This document shows, piece after piece, positions 1-10,574 of a DNA stretch of 64,000 nucleotides. Below the pieces are notes generated by a model. That model ran no database searches. It saw nothing but the letters and a program-made list of their open reading frames with translations, and was not told the DNA's origin. The first letter of the stretch is position 1, and every line of letters starts with the position of its first letter. This DNA comes from Gordius sp. MW1 (taxonomy: Eukaryota; Nematomorpha; Gordioida; Gordea; Gordiidae), in assembly GCA_964036665.1 (NCBI GenBank), contig OZ038528.1, positions 16,665,245 through 16,729,244 on the forward strand, in the 5' to 3' direction. A program made the translations under genes and the position numbers.

Positions 1-435
1 ATAAAAATCCTTAATTTAAATGAAGCTTATTGGATTTAGCTAAAATATGGAACACGATAATTTGTCCCTTGACCAATCTAGGTTCAGAAACATCATCTAA
101 ATGATTCGTTAATAAAAAAAGTTGTTCGTCAACACTGTTTCTTTTATGTGAGTAGCAATGGTTCCTCTTTTCGAATCACCTGTTGAATGTCAAAATCCTT
201 GTTCTAAACTTCTTTGCAGAGTAAGGATGTATTGCTGAAAATTTTATTAAGATATGAAAGGGAAATCAAGTATTTAGTTTGCCGAATAGAACGACCACTG
301 TAATTTACAAAATTATTCTATAAATGTGGGAGGGCCTGTTTATTGTGAACCAAGTTTTTTTGGCAAGCGAACAAATGAATTTGGAAAAGGGAAGTTAATG
401 ATTCAATGTTGTTGAAAATTTAATTTAAAATAAAA
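1..435. other. AT-rich spacer, nothing recognised
   Basis: No ORF with a recognisable product, no terminal repeats and no splice-consistent coding sequence seen. Confidence 0.5.
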
Positions 436-1125
436 GATATACCTAGAGCCCTGCAAAATAAAATTTCTTCGGCTCGAGCCCGACCCGAGCACAAAATTTT
501 TGTTTAGGCTCGACCCGAGCCCGGCCCGACTTTTTTGAAATGTGAATTTATAAAAAAATTTACTCAAAATACCCACCCGCACCTTTCATCTAGCATAAAA
601 ATATTTTGTCTCCCCTATATAGCCTATTCAGCAAAGGAATTAGCAAAAAGTTTCAATAAACCAAACTTATGAACCCTTTGGGATCAGCATTAGAAAAAGA
701 ATGCATATGATACCTGGGACTTTAAAGTCATATTATACTTTTTTTAATCTTAACAAAAATAAAATCTAAAGTCAAATATTATACAAATGATAACTATAAA
801 ACACAACAAAAGGATGTACTGTACCACATAGATACAATCTACTTCTAGAATATAAAAATAGATAAATAAAAAATTTTAATTACATTATAGATTTATGAAT
901 ATCTTTGCAATAAAATTTGGGAATGGCAGGGGGACCGTGTTTGATAAAATCTTTCCATCGTCAAGTCCTCAGCCTTCTTCCCCCCCCGTATCTGTACGTA
1001 TGTCTATATTGTTTCCTCCTACTCAATCATACAAATACATTGCACTGCACTTCATGAGAGTATTTAGCATCCTGCCCGCCCACCTCTCAATGATCCATAT
1101 TCCCTACTATCCCTATGATATGCAT

Positions 1126-1568
1126 CAGAGACCAGATTTCGGCCCGGCCCGGTGCCCGAACCTGCCCGCCCGGCCCACGGGCCGGGCCGGCTTTGGCAAC
1201 TGTCGTAAATTTTAACTTTCGGGCGGGCCCGGGCGGGCACCATGACAAGATTCGGGCAATTCGGGCTCAATTTTGTTTCTAAAATAATGTTTTATATTGT
1301 TTTTGTGTAAATTTTGCCACTTTTTTAATTGATTTCACAATGTTTGTTAATACTAGTTCTCATTTCAAAAAAAAATCAAAAATTAAGATAAATTTTTGAA
1401 AAATATAACGATATTAGTGCTAAAAATTTTAAAACACACCATTTCGAACCGGGCAGCTCTGATAATTCGGGCATTGCCGGGCGGACACATAGAAGGGTTC
1501 GGGCGGGCAGATTAATTATAAAATCGGGCCGGGTTCGGGCAGAAAAATTCTAACAAATCTGACCTCTG
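1126..1568. mobile_element. GC-rich hAT MITE, copy 1 (443 bp)
   Basis: Starts CAGAGACCAGATTT and ends AAATCTGACCTCTG, an inverted pair. A perfect 8-bp duplication atatgcat lies at 1118-1125 and 1569-1576. Terminal blocks are made of GGCCCGGCCCG and GGGCGGGC tracts; the middle is AT-rich. Same family as 41628-42390. ORFs across it are accidents of the GC tracts. Confidence 0.88.
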
Positions 1569-1716
1569 ATATGCATCCTCGTACTAACCATTTACTAACA
1601 TTATCACAATCACACACACAGTCTATTGTTTTAAACACAATCCAGATCATCAAAGGCTTAATAAAATTTCATTTTTATTAAAGTTAAATGTCTATATTTG
1701 GTAGTAGAGGGATATA

Positions 1717-3286
1717 CAGTCTAAATTGTATAAGTGAGAATCGGATAAATGGTAATATTTATAAATGAAAAATAACCGCGATATTTTGAACACATCGTTT
1801 AAATTTTGCGCAAAATATATTTATAAGTGAGAATTGTATAAGTGATAAAAATCGCATTACTAGGAAAATTTTAAAGGTATTTTATTATTTTTATACTTGA
1901 TAATATGTGCTTAAGTGAGAATGAAAAAAAATTTAACTTATCATGAAAAGTTGAAAATTAGAAAAAGCCAAACTTACCAGTAAACCAACTTTAGCCAAAA
2001 ATTACAATGTGGGATTAGGAACAATATACCGTATATGCAAAAATGCTACCGATTTGAAAACAACTGCTTCTAATAACATATCTCTCAATAAAAAAAGACA
2101 AAGAAAAAGTAATATTGTTTGTATAAATAAAAATTATTTAATTTACATAGCACAATATATAAAGACAGAACAAGCCCTTTTAAAATGGTTCTCTGAAATT
2201 AGTTCAAAACAATGTGCAATTAATGGTCCTTTGCTTCTTACAAAGGCTAAATCTTTTTCAAATCATTTTAATGAAGGTAAATTTTTTAAATTAATATTTT
2301 TATCATCAATGATCAAGTTTTTATTATAATTTTTAATTAGCCTTTGATCCAGATAATATTTACAATTGTGATGAAACAGGTTTATTTTACAAGGCTGGAA
2401 GCAAAAGCACTTTTGCTTTTAATACCGAAAAAGTCATGGGTTTAAAATCAAATAAAGAAAGACTCACCATACTTTTTTTAACAAATCAGACAGGCACTGA
2501 CAAACAAATGTTTGTTATTGGAAAATACCAAAAGCCACGGTGCTTTAAAAATAAAATAATACCAGTTAATTACTATTCAAACAAAAAGTCCTGGATGACA
2601 AGATCTTTATTTGAATCCTTATTGAAAATAAACTCTTTAAATGTGAAAGTCATCAGCAACTTATAACACAATATTTTACTAAATAATTTGTATATTTAAA
2701 TAAACTTATCACAGTAATTTTTGTCCATTGTTTAGTTTTATTTCAAATGTGAAGAAACCATTTTTAGTAATAATCTAAGATATGCAAATATAAGACAAGT
2801 ACAAAACAAAGATTTATTTATAATACATGATATAAATTCATTTAAGATTTCATAAGTTTATTATAAAATTTAACAAACATACTATTAAAATAGTAAATTT
2901 TAGAATATATATCCTCTGATTGGATATTACTATAGAATGTATAAATAAGACAAATATAAATCAAATATTTATCTAGATTGTTTCATATATTAGAAAATTT
3001 TAAATGTATGCAACACATGTCAGCTGTTGCGGATTTTCATTAAAAGTGCGCAAAGTTAAGTATGCTTAAAATATTAACTTTATCTAAATAATTTATGATA
3101 TATACATAAATTATATGTTACGGATATTAATTTTGGAATCTATAGCTTCATAAATATAGCACGAGTGCAAAACTCTTCAGAAATTAAATAAATAATTAAA
3201 TTAATCGTATAAGTGCTAAAAATCGTTTAAATGAGAATTTTTTTTAAATTAAGGCCCAGAAATTCTCACTTAAGCGATTTTGACTG
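1717..3286 (+). mobile_element. Tigger (pogo/Tc1-mariner superfamily) element, decayed
   Basis: TIRs begin CAGTCTAAATTGTATAAGTG on the left and, reversed, CAGTCAAAATCGCTTAAGTG on the right. The duplicated TA target lies at 1715-1716 and 3287-3288. Length is 1570 bp. The CAGT start and TA target are the pogo/Tigger pattern, and the interior encodes matching transposase remains. Confidence 0.88.
2009..2666 (+). pseudogene. Tigger-family DDE transposase fragments
   Basis: Two pieces in different frames. 2009-2329 carries the end of the N-terminal helix-turn-helix (GLGTIYRICKN) and part of the CENP-B-type DNA-binding region (GPLLLTKAKSFSNHFNE). From about 2341 to 2666 is the start of the DDE_1 catalytic domain: IYNCDETGLFYKAG with its first aspartate, then a K-S-N-K-E-R-L-T block, VIGKYQKPRCFK and SWMTRSLFESLL. 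In intact family members about 60 residues lie between these pieces; here they are missing, replaced by about 65 bp of AT-rich sequence with GT...AG-like ends. The rest of the DDE domain is absent. Inactive. Confidence 0.85.
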
Positions 3287-4056
3287 TAATATAATATGTA
3301 GTTATATTTATATATAACTCTCAAGAATACTTGTGAAAATCTCAATCCTGAGTGACTTGTGGTTGTGGGGTTTAGCTAACCCCATTCTTAAAATGATCAT
3401 AATTTTAACACAAATAAAGGAATGCATACCAAGTCCTCTTAGAGGTTTGTGTAAAAAATCATTAAAATTATAGATAGTAGTTTAAAGATTATATTTAAGG
3501 ATATTTTTAGAAATCGAAATCCTATTATATATGAAACGTTTTTTTATTGATGGTTTAAAAAATAAAAACCTGCATTGGCATTAAATAAAATTTTGTTTAT
3601 TCGATGTAGAAACATTATAAAGGTTGAGTATAAAAATAGGTAATTTACAAAATATAAAGTAAGAAATAAAAATAAATAAAACATAATTCGAAAGCGTCAG
3701 TATTAGTCGGCCCGTTTGTATAAAATTATAGTTTGCGATTAAAATACTTATTTTTTGTTTAAGTAAAAAGTTGGTGGAATAATTAGAGACCAGGCAGCGC
3801 CGGCTTTTTCTTTATTTTGGCAATAGCAATTGTCTGAGAGCACTATTGAAAATTCTCGAGAACCAGCTATTAAGTTCTTTATAAAAAATTAGCACTCTTC
3901 ACGAACGTTCCAGTACGGGTTTGCTTTGAATAAAAATTTGGTAAACTCTTTTACCTAGATTTTATTATGGGCTGGGCTCGGGCTTCCGAGGCCCGACTAA
4001 ATTTTAATTTTTGGTTCAAGCCCGGCCAGGGGCCCGTACAAGGCTCTAGGTATACA

Positions 4057-4561
4057 TAGACTTTTAAAGTCTTTATAAGTCTCTTATGCAACTATAAGTA
4101 CTCTTAATTCAATTTTTAGTCCCCCCTCGACTACGCCCATGTATTACATGCCTGCCTTCCATTATATAAATACCATCGTGTGAATTTTTTTATACTTATA
4201 ATATTATTTATATTTGAGGATATTATTAACATATATTCGAATAGGGCGTTATCTTTAATTTCTAACTTTATTTTCCAAAAATCATATAATACATATACTT
4301 TTCTTAAAATCAATAATAATGATAAATACGATATATTTTCTTTTGAACATTGCCGGTTATTACAGTATATAATATGAATCATAAAATATCGTATTATACA
4401 AGGGGGGGGGGGGAAATCTTGCAGCAGGCGCACGTAAATCATAAGTATCGTGCGACGCAAAGGGGGAGGGGGAATATTTCGACAAGCTCATTCATGTCAA
4501 TTATACCTTGAATTAATTGCAATTCTTTGATAAATTTAAAAAAAAAATAATAATCCATTAA
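4057..4561. other. Spacer with G-runs and a CTACGCCCATG repeat end
   Basis: Contains a CCCCCCTCGACTACGCCCATG block (about 4121-4141) resembling repeat ends near 34120-34142, and G-runs at about 4402-4413 and 4461-4472. ORFs on both strands here have no recognisable domain. Confidence 0.4.
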
Positions 4562-5812
4562 TTAAAAATAAATTAGTCTTACAAATTTGGATTGTATTCG
4601 GGTACGCGCAAGGTGATATTGATGTTTTAAATTTTTGTCTATGTAAATGAAACAAATTATAAACAGAGGATCTAGGACTTCAAGAATGGACACCACTCGC
4701 TCCCAGCTTTTAATATAATTGCAATTCTTATTTACTAGGGGACATTTTAGGACAAAATGAGTGTTAAAAATAATTCTGGCAGCCATTAAAAACATGTAGC
4801 ATATAATGAGTATAGCAAGTGCATAGAGTTTGCGTAAAAGTGAAACCCACTTTTTTTGATTTATATCTGGTATGATGGTAATTAAGTCTTGGTGAACAAA
4901 ATTTAACATCCTTTCCACGTTAGGGGCAGATAAGTAACTCTGTTGCCTCACAATATTTACGGAGTTAGTGGCTTCTTTATCCATTATATTGTCATCTCTA
5001 GTTGCGAGATATGGCGTAGGATTTACTTTATTCGTAATCACACTAGCGCGATGATTATTATAGTTCGTATTTTGCAATAACAATTGTTTGTTTTTAATTT
5101 TTCTGGTGTAGCAAATCATTAATATCAAAAGAATCACTAATGAAACAATTGAGATCCATAAAAGTATTGAGGTTGTTATCACAAAATATAGACCTGACTT
5201 TAACACATTTTCCTTAGGCAGAGGTCTACAAACAATAATATTGTGATCGTCGGTAGCGTAGACATTATGGAACAACGAACGGGATGGAATCATGATGATT
5301 AGAAAAAGGGCAGTCATAATATAAGGACCATATTTATAAAAAGTGTGATGTCTTAGGGCCACGACCTTTGTAGGGTTTTTCAAACATATGTATCTGTCCC
5401 AAATTAGGCATATTTTTGTCCAGTATGCCGAAAAAGTTAAGGTAGGAGCTATTACAATATATATCTTAATGATTGCTAAGTTGGATATACATTTTTTAGA
5501 GTTGGGTGGTATGTTGGATGTCAAGAAATATGGCAATATAATAATAAATAATGAGCACAAGTTCAAAGTGCACATAACTTTCATGTAATAATATGTATAA
5601 GTGGATTTGCCCCTAGGCGTAGAGGGGCTTGATTCGTCGCACTTCAAACATAAGTAGTAAGTTATTAGATTGACTGGGAAACTCAAAATTAATAAGAGCA
5701 TCAAAGGTGCAACGAAAACCCATTTGCTATTCCATCTAGGGGCTGTTTGATATGTTGAGCTAGTATTGAAATAAATGTCTAGTTGTTTGGTAACGTTTAA
5801 AAGCTCTATCAT
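4562..5812 (-). CDS. Rhodopsin-class G protein-coupled receptor, single exon
   Basis: A 416-residue, seven-transmembrane protein; presumably a plasma-membrane receptor for a peptide or similar ligand. Visible: N-glycosylation sites NVT (6) and NTS (16) in a short extracellular N-terminus; TM1 about 31-56 with the family asparagine in PVNLI; TM2 about 76-97; the TM3 cysteine C108 and the second-loop cysteine C195 for the conserved disulphide; DRY at 139-141; TM4 about 161-178; TM5 about 205-235; a long third intracellular loop (about 236-325); TM6 about 328-352; TM7 about 374-392. The usual NPxxY is changed to DPLFI. The pattern resembles invertebrate neuropeptide receptors, but no subfamily can be fixed from sequence alone. 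The start is the first ATG of the open frame. No neighbouring gene suggests its partner. Confidence 0.85.
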   Translation of the reverse strand: MIELLNVTKQLDIYFNTSSTYQTAPRWNSKWVFVAPLMLLLILSFPVNLITYYLCLKCDESSPSTPRGKSTYTYYYMKVMCTLNLCSLFIIILPYFLTSNIPPNSKKCISNLAIIKIYIVIAPTLTFSAYWTKICLIWDRYICLKNPTKVVALRHHTFYKYGPYIMTALFLIIMIPSRSLFHNVYATDDHNIIVCRPLPKENVLKSGLYFVITTSILLWISIVSLVILLILMICYTRKIKNKQLLLQNTNYNNHRASVITNKVNPTPYLATRDDNIMDKEATNSVNIVRQQSYLSAPNVERMLNFVHQDLITIIPDINQKKWVSLLRKLYALAILIICYMFLMAARIIFNTHFVLKCPLVNKNCNYIKSWERVVSILEVLDPLFIICFIYIDKNLKHQYHLARTRIQSKFVRLIYF

Positions 5813-6660
5813 TTATTAAATATTGTTCCACTTGCAGAATAAAATTGTGTGTACTTATGACGTAAGTTTTAACCTCAGAAAATAAATATATTGCTTGTAT
5901 AAGAGCTTCAAATAAAAAATATGAGTATTAGAGGCGAAATTATAGTAAATTTTTAATTGCGTAATTATGGTGAAATTATAGCGTGTTTATTAATTTAAGT
6001 TATCAATTTTATCGATTCATCTTTCGAATCATCATTAAATTCATATAGTTTCATCACGCGAGCAATTCTGGGGCCGTTTTTAAACCAAAAGCTGCTAATT
6101 ACCATAAAAACATTAATAATTAATTGCAAATTTTTAACCTACTCATGCCATTTTACTATGTATTGTGCATATAAAGGCAGTTATCAACGATAACGTAGCT
6201 AGGGAAGGGCGGGGGTCAAAGTCCACCCCCCTACCCCAGGGGCAAAACACCCCTTTGGTCCCCCAAGCAATTATTTTATTTATCTTCTTTAAAAATTAAC
6301 AATATAATGATTAATTAATTATTTATAAGTAAATCTCTTAATTAAACCAAGGACTTTTTAATATTTAAGTTAGGTTTTGTTATTTAATTGAACGCAGAAC
6401 GCAAAACTCACTTATTTTTAAAGCCCTTAGCGCCAAATAATAGCTTAAATTAAATATGTAAGGTATATTCTTTGGGATTGGGGCAATTATCATTAATATC
6501 ATTTAAAAAAAATTTCTTGACCAAACACAAATGGATTTTAGGATTTTTTAATTTGTTTAAAATACCTTTAGACCCATAATACTTTATATAGCCTTAAAAT
6601 AATACTTTCAATTACATAGTTTCGTTGTTTTTAACTATATGCATTATTCATTATAAATAC
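5813..6660. other. AT-rich spacer with a short GC-rich repeat block
   Basis: Includes GTAGCTAGGGAAGGGCGGGGG followed by C/G-run sequence (about 6195-6265), similar to a block at 7807-7930. No coding sequence recognised. Confidence 0.4.
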
Positions 6661-6666
6661 AATTTT

Positions 6667-6850
6667 ATTTTATCTTGGGCTTGGGCTTAGCCAGGGATGC
6701 AGGGGGCCACCCCCCCCCCCCTAAATGAAGAAAAAAATTTCAATACAAAAACTTTTGAAAATTATATGTTTTACCCCCCCCCCCCCCCTAATTGAACTTA
6801 AAACGATTTCGCCCCCCCCCCCCTCTTAATTCAAAACCTGGCTAAGCCCA
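6667..6850. mobile_element. Small MITE-like repeat with homopolymer C runs
   Basis: Bounded by an inverted pair, GGGCTTAGCCAGG and CCTGGCTAAGCCC. The interior is three AT-rich blocks separated by C runs of 12 or more. Probably a short non-autonomous DNA element; no clear target duplication was found. Confidence 0.55.
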
Positions 6851-8387
6851 TGATCTCGAGTATTTTCGTTTAAAGACCTACACGGCGGGATTCCGCCCTG
6901 GGCGGGCGTTTGCTTTAAAGAAGACAAGGGACTTGGCCTACACGAGCCATAATACCACCTAGCGGGCTTCGGGTCGGGTCTAGATTTAAGTAAGGCTTGC
7001 AAACCCCTTACAAATTATTTAGATTTTTTGTGTATTATAAGGTATAAACAAAGATGAATTACATAGGGTTACAAATATTGACTTTGCGATTCCGCCCCGC
7101 AATAGAGAATTTGACGCTGAACGAAAATCTGTTTTTAGTTTATTTCCAAAACTTCCAGTTTTTTTAGAAAAACGAGGTTGAAGGTGCAAAAAAATGCCCA
7201 TTTTAACCATTTTTGAGGCTATACTGCCACGGCCTTTTTAATGTATACTAAAAAATATTAATTTATTTCTGTAGATTAAAGTTTCATCTATAGGTCCAGT
7301 GTTTGAGTTCTTTTGTTTTACCTCTATATTTAAATTTATAAACATTTACGTGAACCCTTGCCCCTTATCAAAATATCACCTTTAATCTAACTCTAACCAT
7401 AACACTTAAAATATATCTTAATGAAAAGTAATGTGTTAGGTCACATCGTAAATTAACCATTGCACCTAGCATCTCTTGGCAACCTCGCATATTTGCAATT
7501 ATTTGAGGGTTAAAAGCTAACACTTGTTGTTTTGCATATTTATAAAATAAATTAAATATTAATATTAAATTAAAGAATCTAGTCTAATTTGAATAACTTT
7601 TCTGTTATAAACAATTTTTTTAGTCTGACTAATGATAAAAGATCAAATATATGTGATTTTTTGTAGAAATATTATGCCATGGGGCACAAATTTAATTAAT
7701 ATAATTCAAGTCTATGTCTTGTCACTAATTTTAACTTAAATTATTTAAGACATGGCTTTGATGTTTCATAGCGCAATTTAATAAGATTTTTTTTATTAAA
7801 TAGGTCCAGCCATGAGCGTAGCAAGGGGAAGGAAGGGGGGTGGCTGCCCCCCTCTAAATCCAAAAATTCTTTAGAACCTATTAAAATCATGGCTAAAATT
7901 TTAAGTCATTCTACCCCTCCCTTAATCATTTTTGGTCCCCTCCAATTTCAATGCTAGTTAAGCACATCTTTCCAGCCCTCATATAAATATATTAAAATCA
8001 GGACTTAATAGTAATTACTCAGTAAAATATTGATCTAAAAATTCATCATTGTGTACTAAATACATTAAAACCTTTGAAACCTTAACTGATCAAATTAAAC
8101 ATATTGGGAAGTAGAATTGCTAAAGGAATTATCGTATTTTGAAAAATAGCAACTGAAATAAATAATTTATAAAATGAGAAATTAGAAACTGAAACTAGAT
8201 AGGCAGAGGCACAGCAAAAGTATATTCTATAATTCTTTTTTTTAAAAAGAATATAATTAAAACTTACGTTTTTATATTGAAACAACCCATGTCTATTAAC
8301 TTGTTTGTTATAATGGCGGCGTCATCATTTATTAATTACCACAAAATTGCTTAAAATTAATTGTAATCAATATTATTTTATCATTAA
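6851..8387. other. AT-rich spacer
   Basis: A G/C-run repeat lies at about 7807-7930 (GAGCGTAGCAAGGGG start), related in style to 6195-6265. Minus-strand ORFs at 7019-7210 and 8082-8285 have no recognisable domain and are probably chance. Confidence 0.4.
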
Positions 8388-8480
8388 CTAGCTGACCCGG
8401 CAAACGTTGTTTTGCTATATACATTATTTCCAGAAAATACAATACTATAAAGTTGGAAAGCATCCATAAGTACATTTACA
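8388..8480 (-). mobile_element. Helitron 3'-end fragment, inverted
   Basis: CTAGCTGACCCGGCAAACGTTGTTTTG, read on the minus strand, ends GCCGGGTCAGCTAG|T. This matches the 3' end of the Helitron at 31540-31569 (GTTTGCCGGGTTCATCTAG|T). The element runs rightward on the plus strand; its other end was not found. Confidence 0.65.
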
Positions 8481-8700
8481 CTTTTATCAATTCTAATAAT
8501 AATGATGGATCTTTAAAAATATATAAAAAAATTCATAAAAAATACTTATTTATTTCTTATTTATATTGTGAAATTTTATGTGATAATTTAAAGGGCAAGA
8601 ATTAAAGAAATTATGTTGTGTTGTTACTTAAGTCAGCATCATTATTTTTAGTAGTGTTCTAAATGTATATCATTACATATCATTACACATTTATTATATT

Positions 8701-8957
8701 AGAAGTAAATGAATTGCGGGTTTATTGATAATAATCAGAAGATAATAAGAACCCTTTTCAGGAGCGCCGCAATTTACTTAAAAGTTTACCCTAATTAGCG
8801 CCATCTATCGGCGATTTTAATTAGAGACTAATTTGAATTATATATATCCCTATCTTTTTTAACATGTGACTTCGAAAATTATTACAGACATATAACGTTT
8901 TCGCTTTTATTAGATCTTCTGATTATTATCAATAAACCCGCAATTCATTTACTTATT
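8701..8957 (-). mobile_element. Element with about 40-bp TIRs carrying a degenerate hammerhead-like core
   Basis: AAGTAAATGAATTGCGGG...CAGAAGA at 8703-8743 is repeated inverted at 8913-8954. The interior is a reverse-complement relative of 9082-9290, sharing TTAAAAAAGATAGGGATATA, GCGCCATCTATCGGCGAT and a GCGAAAACG block. The CUGAUGA box seen in the other copy is changed here to CAGAAGA. Confidence 0.65.
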
Positions 8958-9081
8958 TCTAATATAATAAAACAAAATAATTATTACTACCAATTATGAG
9001 GGTTATTTCATAGCCACCATAAGAATGGGTTTAAATCTTATTTGAGCATTATATATACCTATCTCGCTTAGTGTGTGACTA

Positions 9082-9147
9082 GAAAATTAACTATGGCATA
9101 CTGATGAGCTCTAATAAGAGCGAAAACGTATGTCTGTAATCATTTTC
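9082..9147 (+). ncRNA. Candidate hammerhead ribozyme
   Basis: CUGAUGA (9101-9107) is followed by a perfect 5-bp stem II GCUCU/AGAGC with an AAUA loop (9108-9121), then GAAA (9122-9125) and a GUC cleavage triplet (9132-9134). Stem III would be very short (AC-GU around a 2-nt loop), as in short-stem-III animal hammerheads. Stem I pairs AUA with UGU next to the core and GAAAAU (9082-9087) with AUUUUC (9142-9147) farther out. One extra A after GAAA and weak proximal stem I reduce confidence in activity. Confidence 0.5.
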
Positions 9148-9290
9148 GAAGTCACATGTTAAAAAAGATAGGGATATATATAATTCAAATTAGTCTCTAA
9201 TTAAAATCGCCGATAGATGGCGCTAATTAGGGTAAACTTTTAAGTTAATTGCGGCACTCCTGAAAGGGGTTATTATTATCTTCTGATTAT
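9082..9290 (+). mobile_element. Repeat copy related to 8701-8957 in inverted orientation
   Basis: About 200 bp shared with the minus strand of 8701-8957, including the GCGCCATCTATCGGCGA block and the TTATCTTCTGATTATTA end. It lacks the 5' TIR of the other copy and instead starts with sequence that completes a hammerhead-like fold. Confidence 0.65.
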
Positions 9291-9340
9291 TACCATTTAC
9301 TTTAACGTTTTTTTTATAAGTGTATGGGTTGGTTATGAAT

Positions 9341-9434
9341 AATAAAATAATTAATTGAAGGATGGATAATAATTAAAAAATATGCTTCTATGATCGACCA
9401 CGTGATAGGCAAAAATTGCATAATTTAAATTTAA
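9341..9434 (+). repeat. Direct repeat, left copy
   Basis: AATAAAATAATTAATTGAAG through ATGCTTCTATGATCGACCACGTGATA and GCAAAAATTGCATAATTTAAAT; repeated in direct orientation at 10200-10293 with small indels. Together the two copies flank about 765 bp. Confidence 0.75.
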
Positions 9435-9658
9435 GAAGTGGGCTTAGGAAAGTTAGAATATAAGTAGAAATATGTATTATTTATTTATAGGATTAATTTA
9501 ATATGATTATAAATAAATATTAGACTTATACATTTTATATATTGAAATGGGGCACGAATTTTATCACGTCGTGGATTTTATGAACCCACTATTTTTAGTA
9601 TATATATAATAGACAAACAAAATGCAAATTCTGTTTTAGTCATCAAATCCGATTAAAA

Positions 9659-9985
9659 TTAAATGTTTTTGAAAAAATTGCTGATTAATGCTGTTACATA
9701 TAATACAATAATACCATTATTTTTATTTCTAGTTAGCTGATTTATTTGAAATACAATTTTCCCCTGGTCCCGCGGACTGAATCTCACTTGGGATTTCACC
9801 ACGGTCGACATATTCGCCCCCTCCAACTCCTCTCCTGACCTTTTAGTCAGCACTGAAAGTAGGAAGTCAAATAAATACTCTTCCCTTTCAGAAACAATAT
9901 TTATTCCCTTAGTGGCTTCCACAATCGGAAACCTAGGCATCCAATGCCTCTCTTTTTTAAAACAAATTGGGAGAGCAATTTCCAT
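9659..9985 (-). CDS. Uncharacterised 108-residue ORF
   Basis: Starts MEIALPICFKKERHW and is more GC-rich and less repetitive than its surroundings, with a coding-like composition (GINIVSEREEYLFDFLLSVL). No domain recognised. The open frame continues a few residues upstream of the ATG (DSFESDET). It lies between the direct repeats at 9341 and 10200, so it may be part of a small element or a captured exon. Confidence 0.3.
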   Translation of the reverse strand: MEIALPICFKKERHWMPRFPIVEATKGINIVSEREEYLFDFLLSVLTKRSGEELEGANMSTVVKSQVRFSPRDQGKIVFQINQLTRNKNNGIIVLYVTALISNFFKNI

Positions 9986-10199
9986 GGTCTCATCGGATTC
10001 GAAAGAGTCGTATTACATCAGACAGAAGATTACAATGGAAATCGTTAGATCTAACACGATTTCCATTCACGGCTCGATGCCATCCGTTTAGTCTTCGCGC
10101 GTTTATACCGTTTTTATTATACTTTTTAGTCGTTAATGTATTTTGTATACAATCAAAGTTAAAATAAAGTATTTTATATCGAAAAATTTTCTTTAATAT

Positions 10200-10293
10200 A
10201 ATAAAATAACTAATTGAAGGATGGATAATTAAAAATATGCTTCTATGATCGACCACGTGATAATAATGCCAAAAATTGCATAATTTAAATTTT
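10200..10293 (+). repeat. Direct repeat, right copy
   Basis: Partner of 9341-9434; contains the same GCTTCTATGATCGACCACG block. Confidence 0.75.
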
Positions 10294-10345
10294 ATTATTT
10301 AATTTAAAATAATTTTGACCGTATACTGTAACATTTTTATACTTT

Positions 10346-10574
10346 TATCAAGATGGACCGACAGTTATCAGGTTAGACCGCTAATCTAGTGCACAAAATT
10401 TATTATATATATAAAAAATGATATCAGAAATACGTAACAACAATGATACAGCTGTAAAGATAAAAAAGATAAAGATTTATATATTCGTCAATCCGTTACA
10501 ATGTCGATAATTTACTTTTATATAATACAACTTATAATACAAATTCTTGCATGGAGAAGTTACAGATCTTCACA
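10346..10574 (-). repeat. Family 1 gypsy 3' LTR
   Basis: Element sense starts TGTGAAGATCTGTAAC and ends CATCTTGATA. 229 bp, nearly identical to 20891-21119. The last codons of ORF3 lie inside its 5' end. Confidence 0.88.

Larger units (their letters stand above)
444..4048. mobile_element. hAT-type non-autonomous element, 3.6 kb, host to two nested elements
   Basis: The left end reads TAGAGCCCTGCAAAA and the right end is its imperfect reverse complement (TACAAGGCTCTA). Both ends are followed inward by GC-rich sequence built on CGGGC/CCCGAGC, unlike the AT-rich surroundings. Candidate 8-bp duplications are gatatacc (436-443) and ggtataca (4049-4056), 6 of 8 identical, so this is an old copy. 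TAGNG ends with 8-bp duplications are the hAT pattern. No hAT transposase is visible inside. The interior holds a hAT MITE (1126-1568) and a Tigger element (1717-3286), both inserted later. Confidence 0.7.

Noticed and set aside
895-1270. ORFs at 895-1215 (+) and 1064-1270 (-)
   Set aside because: They cross the MITE border at 1126 and owe their length to GC tracts.
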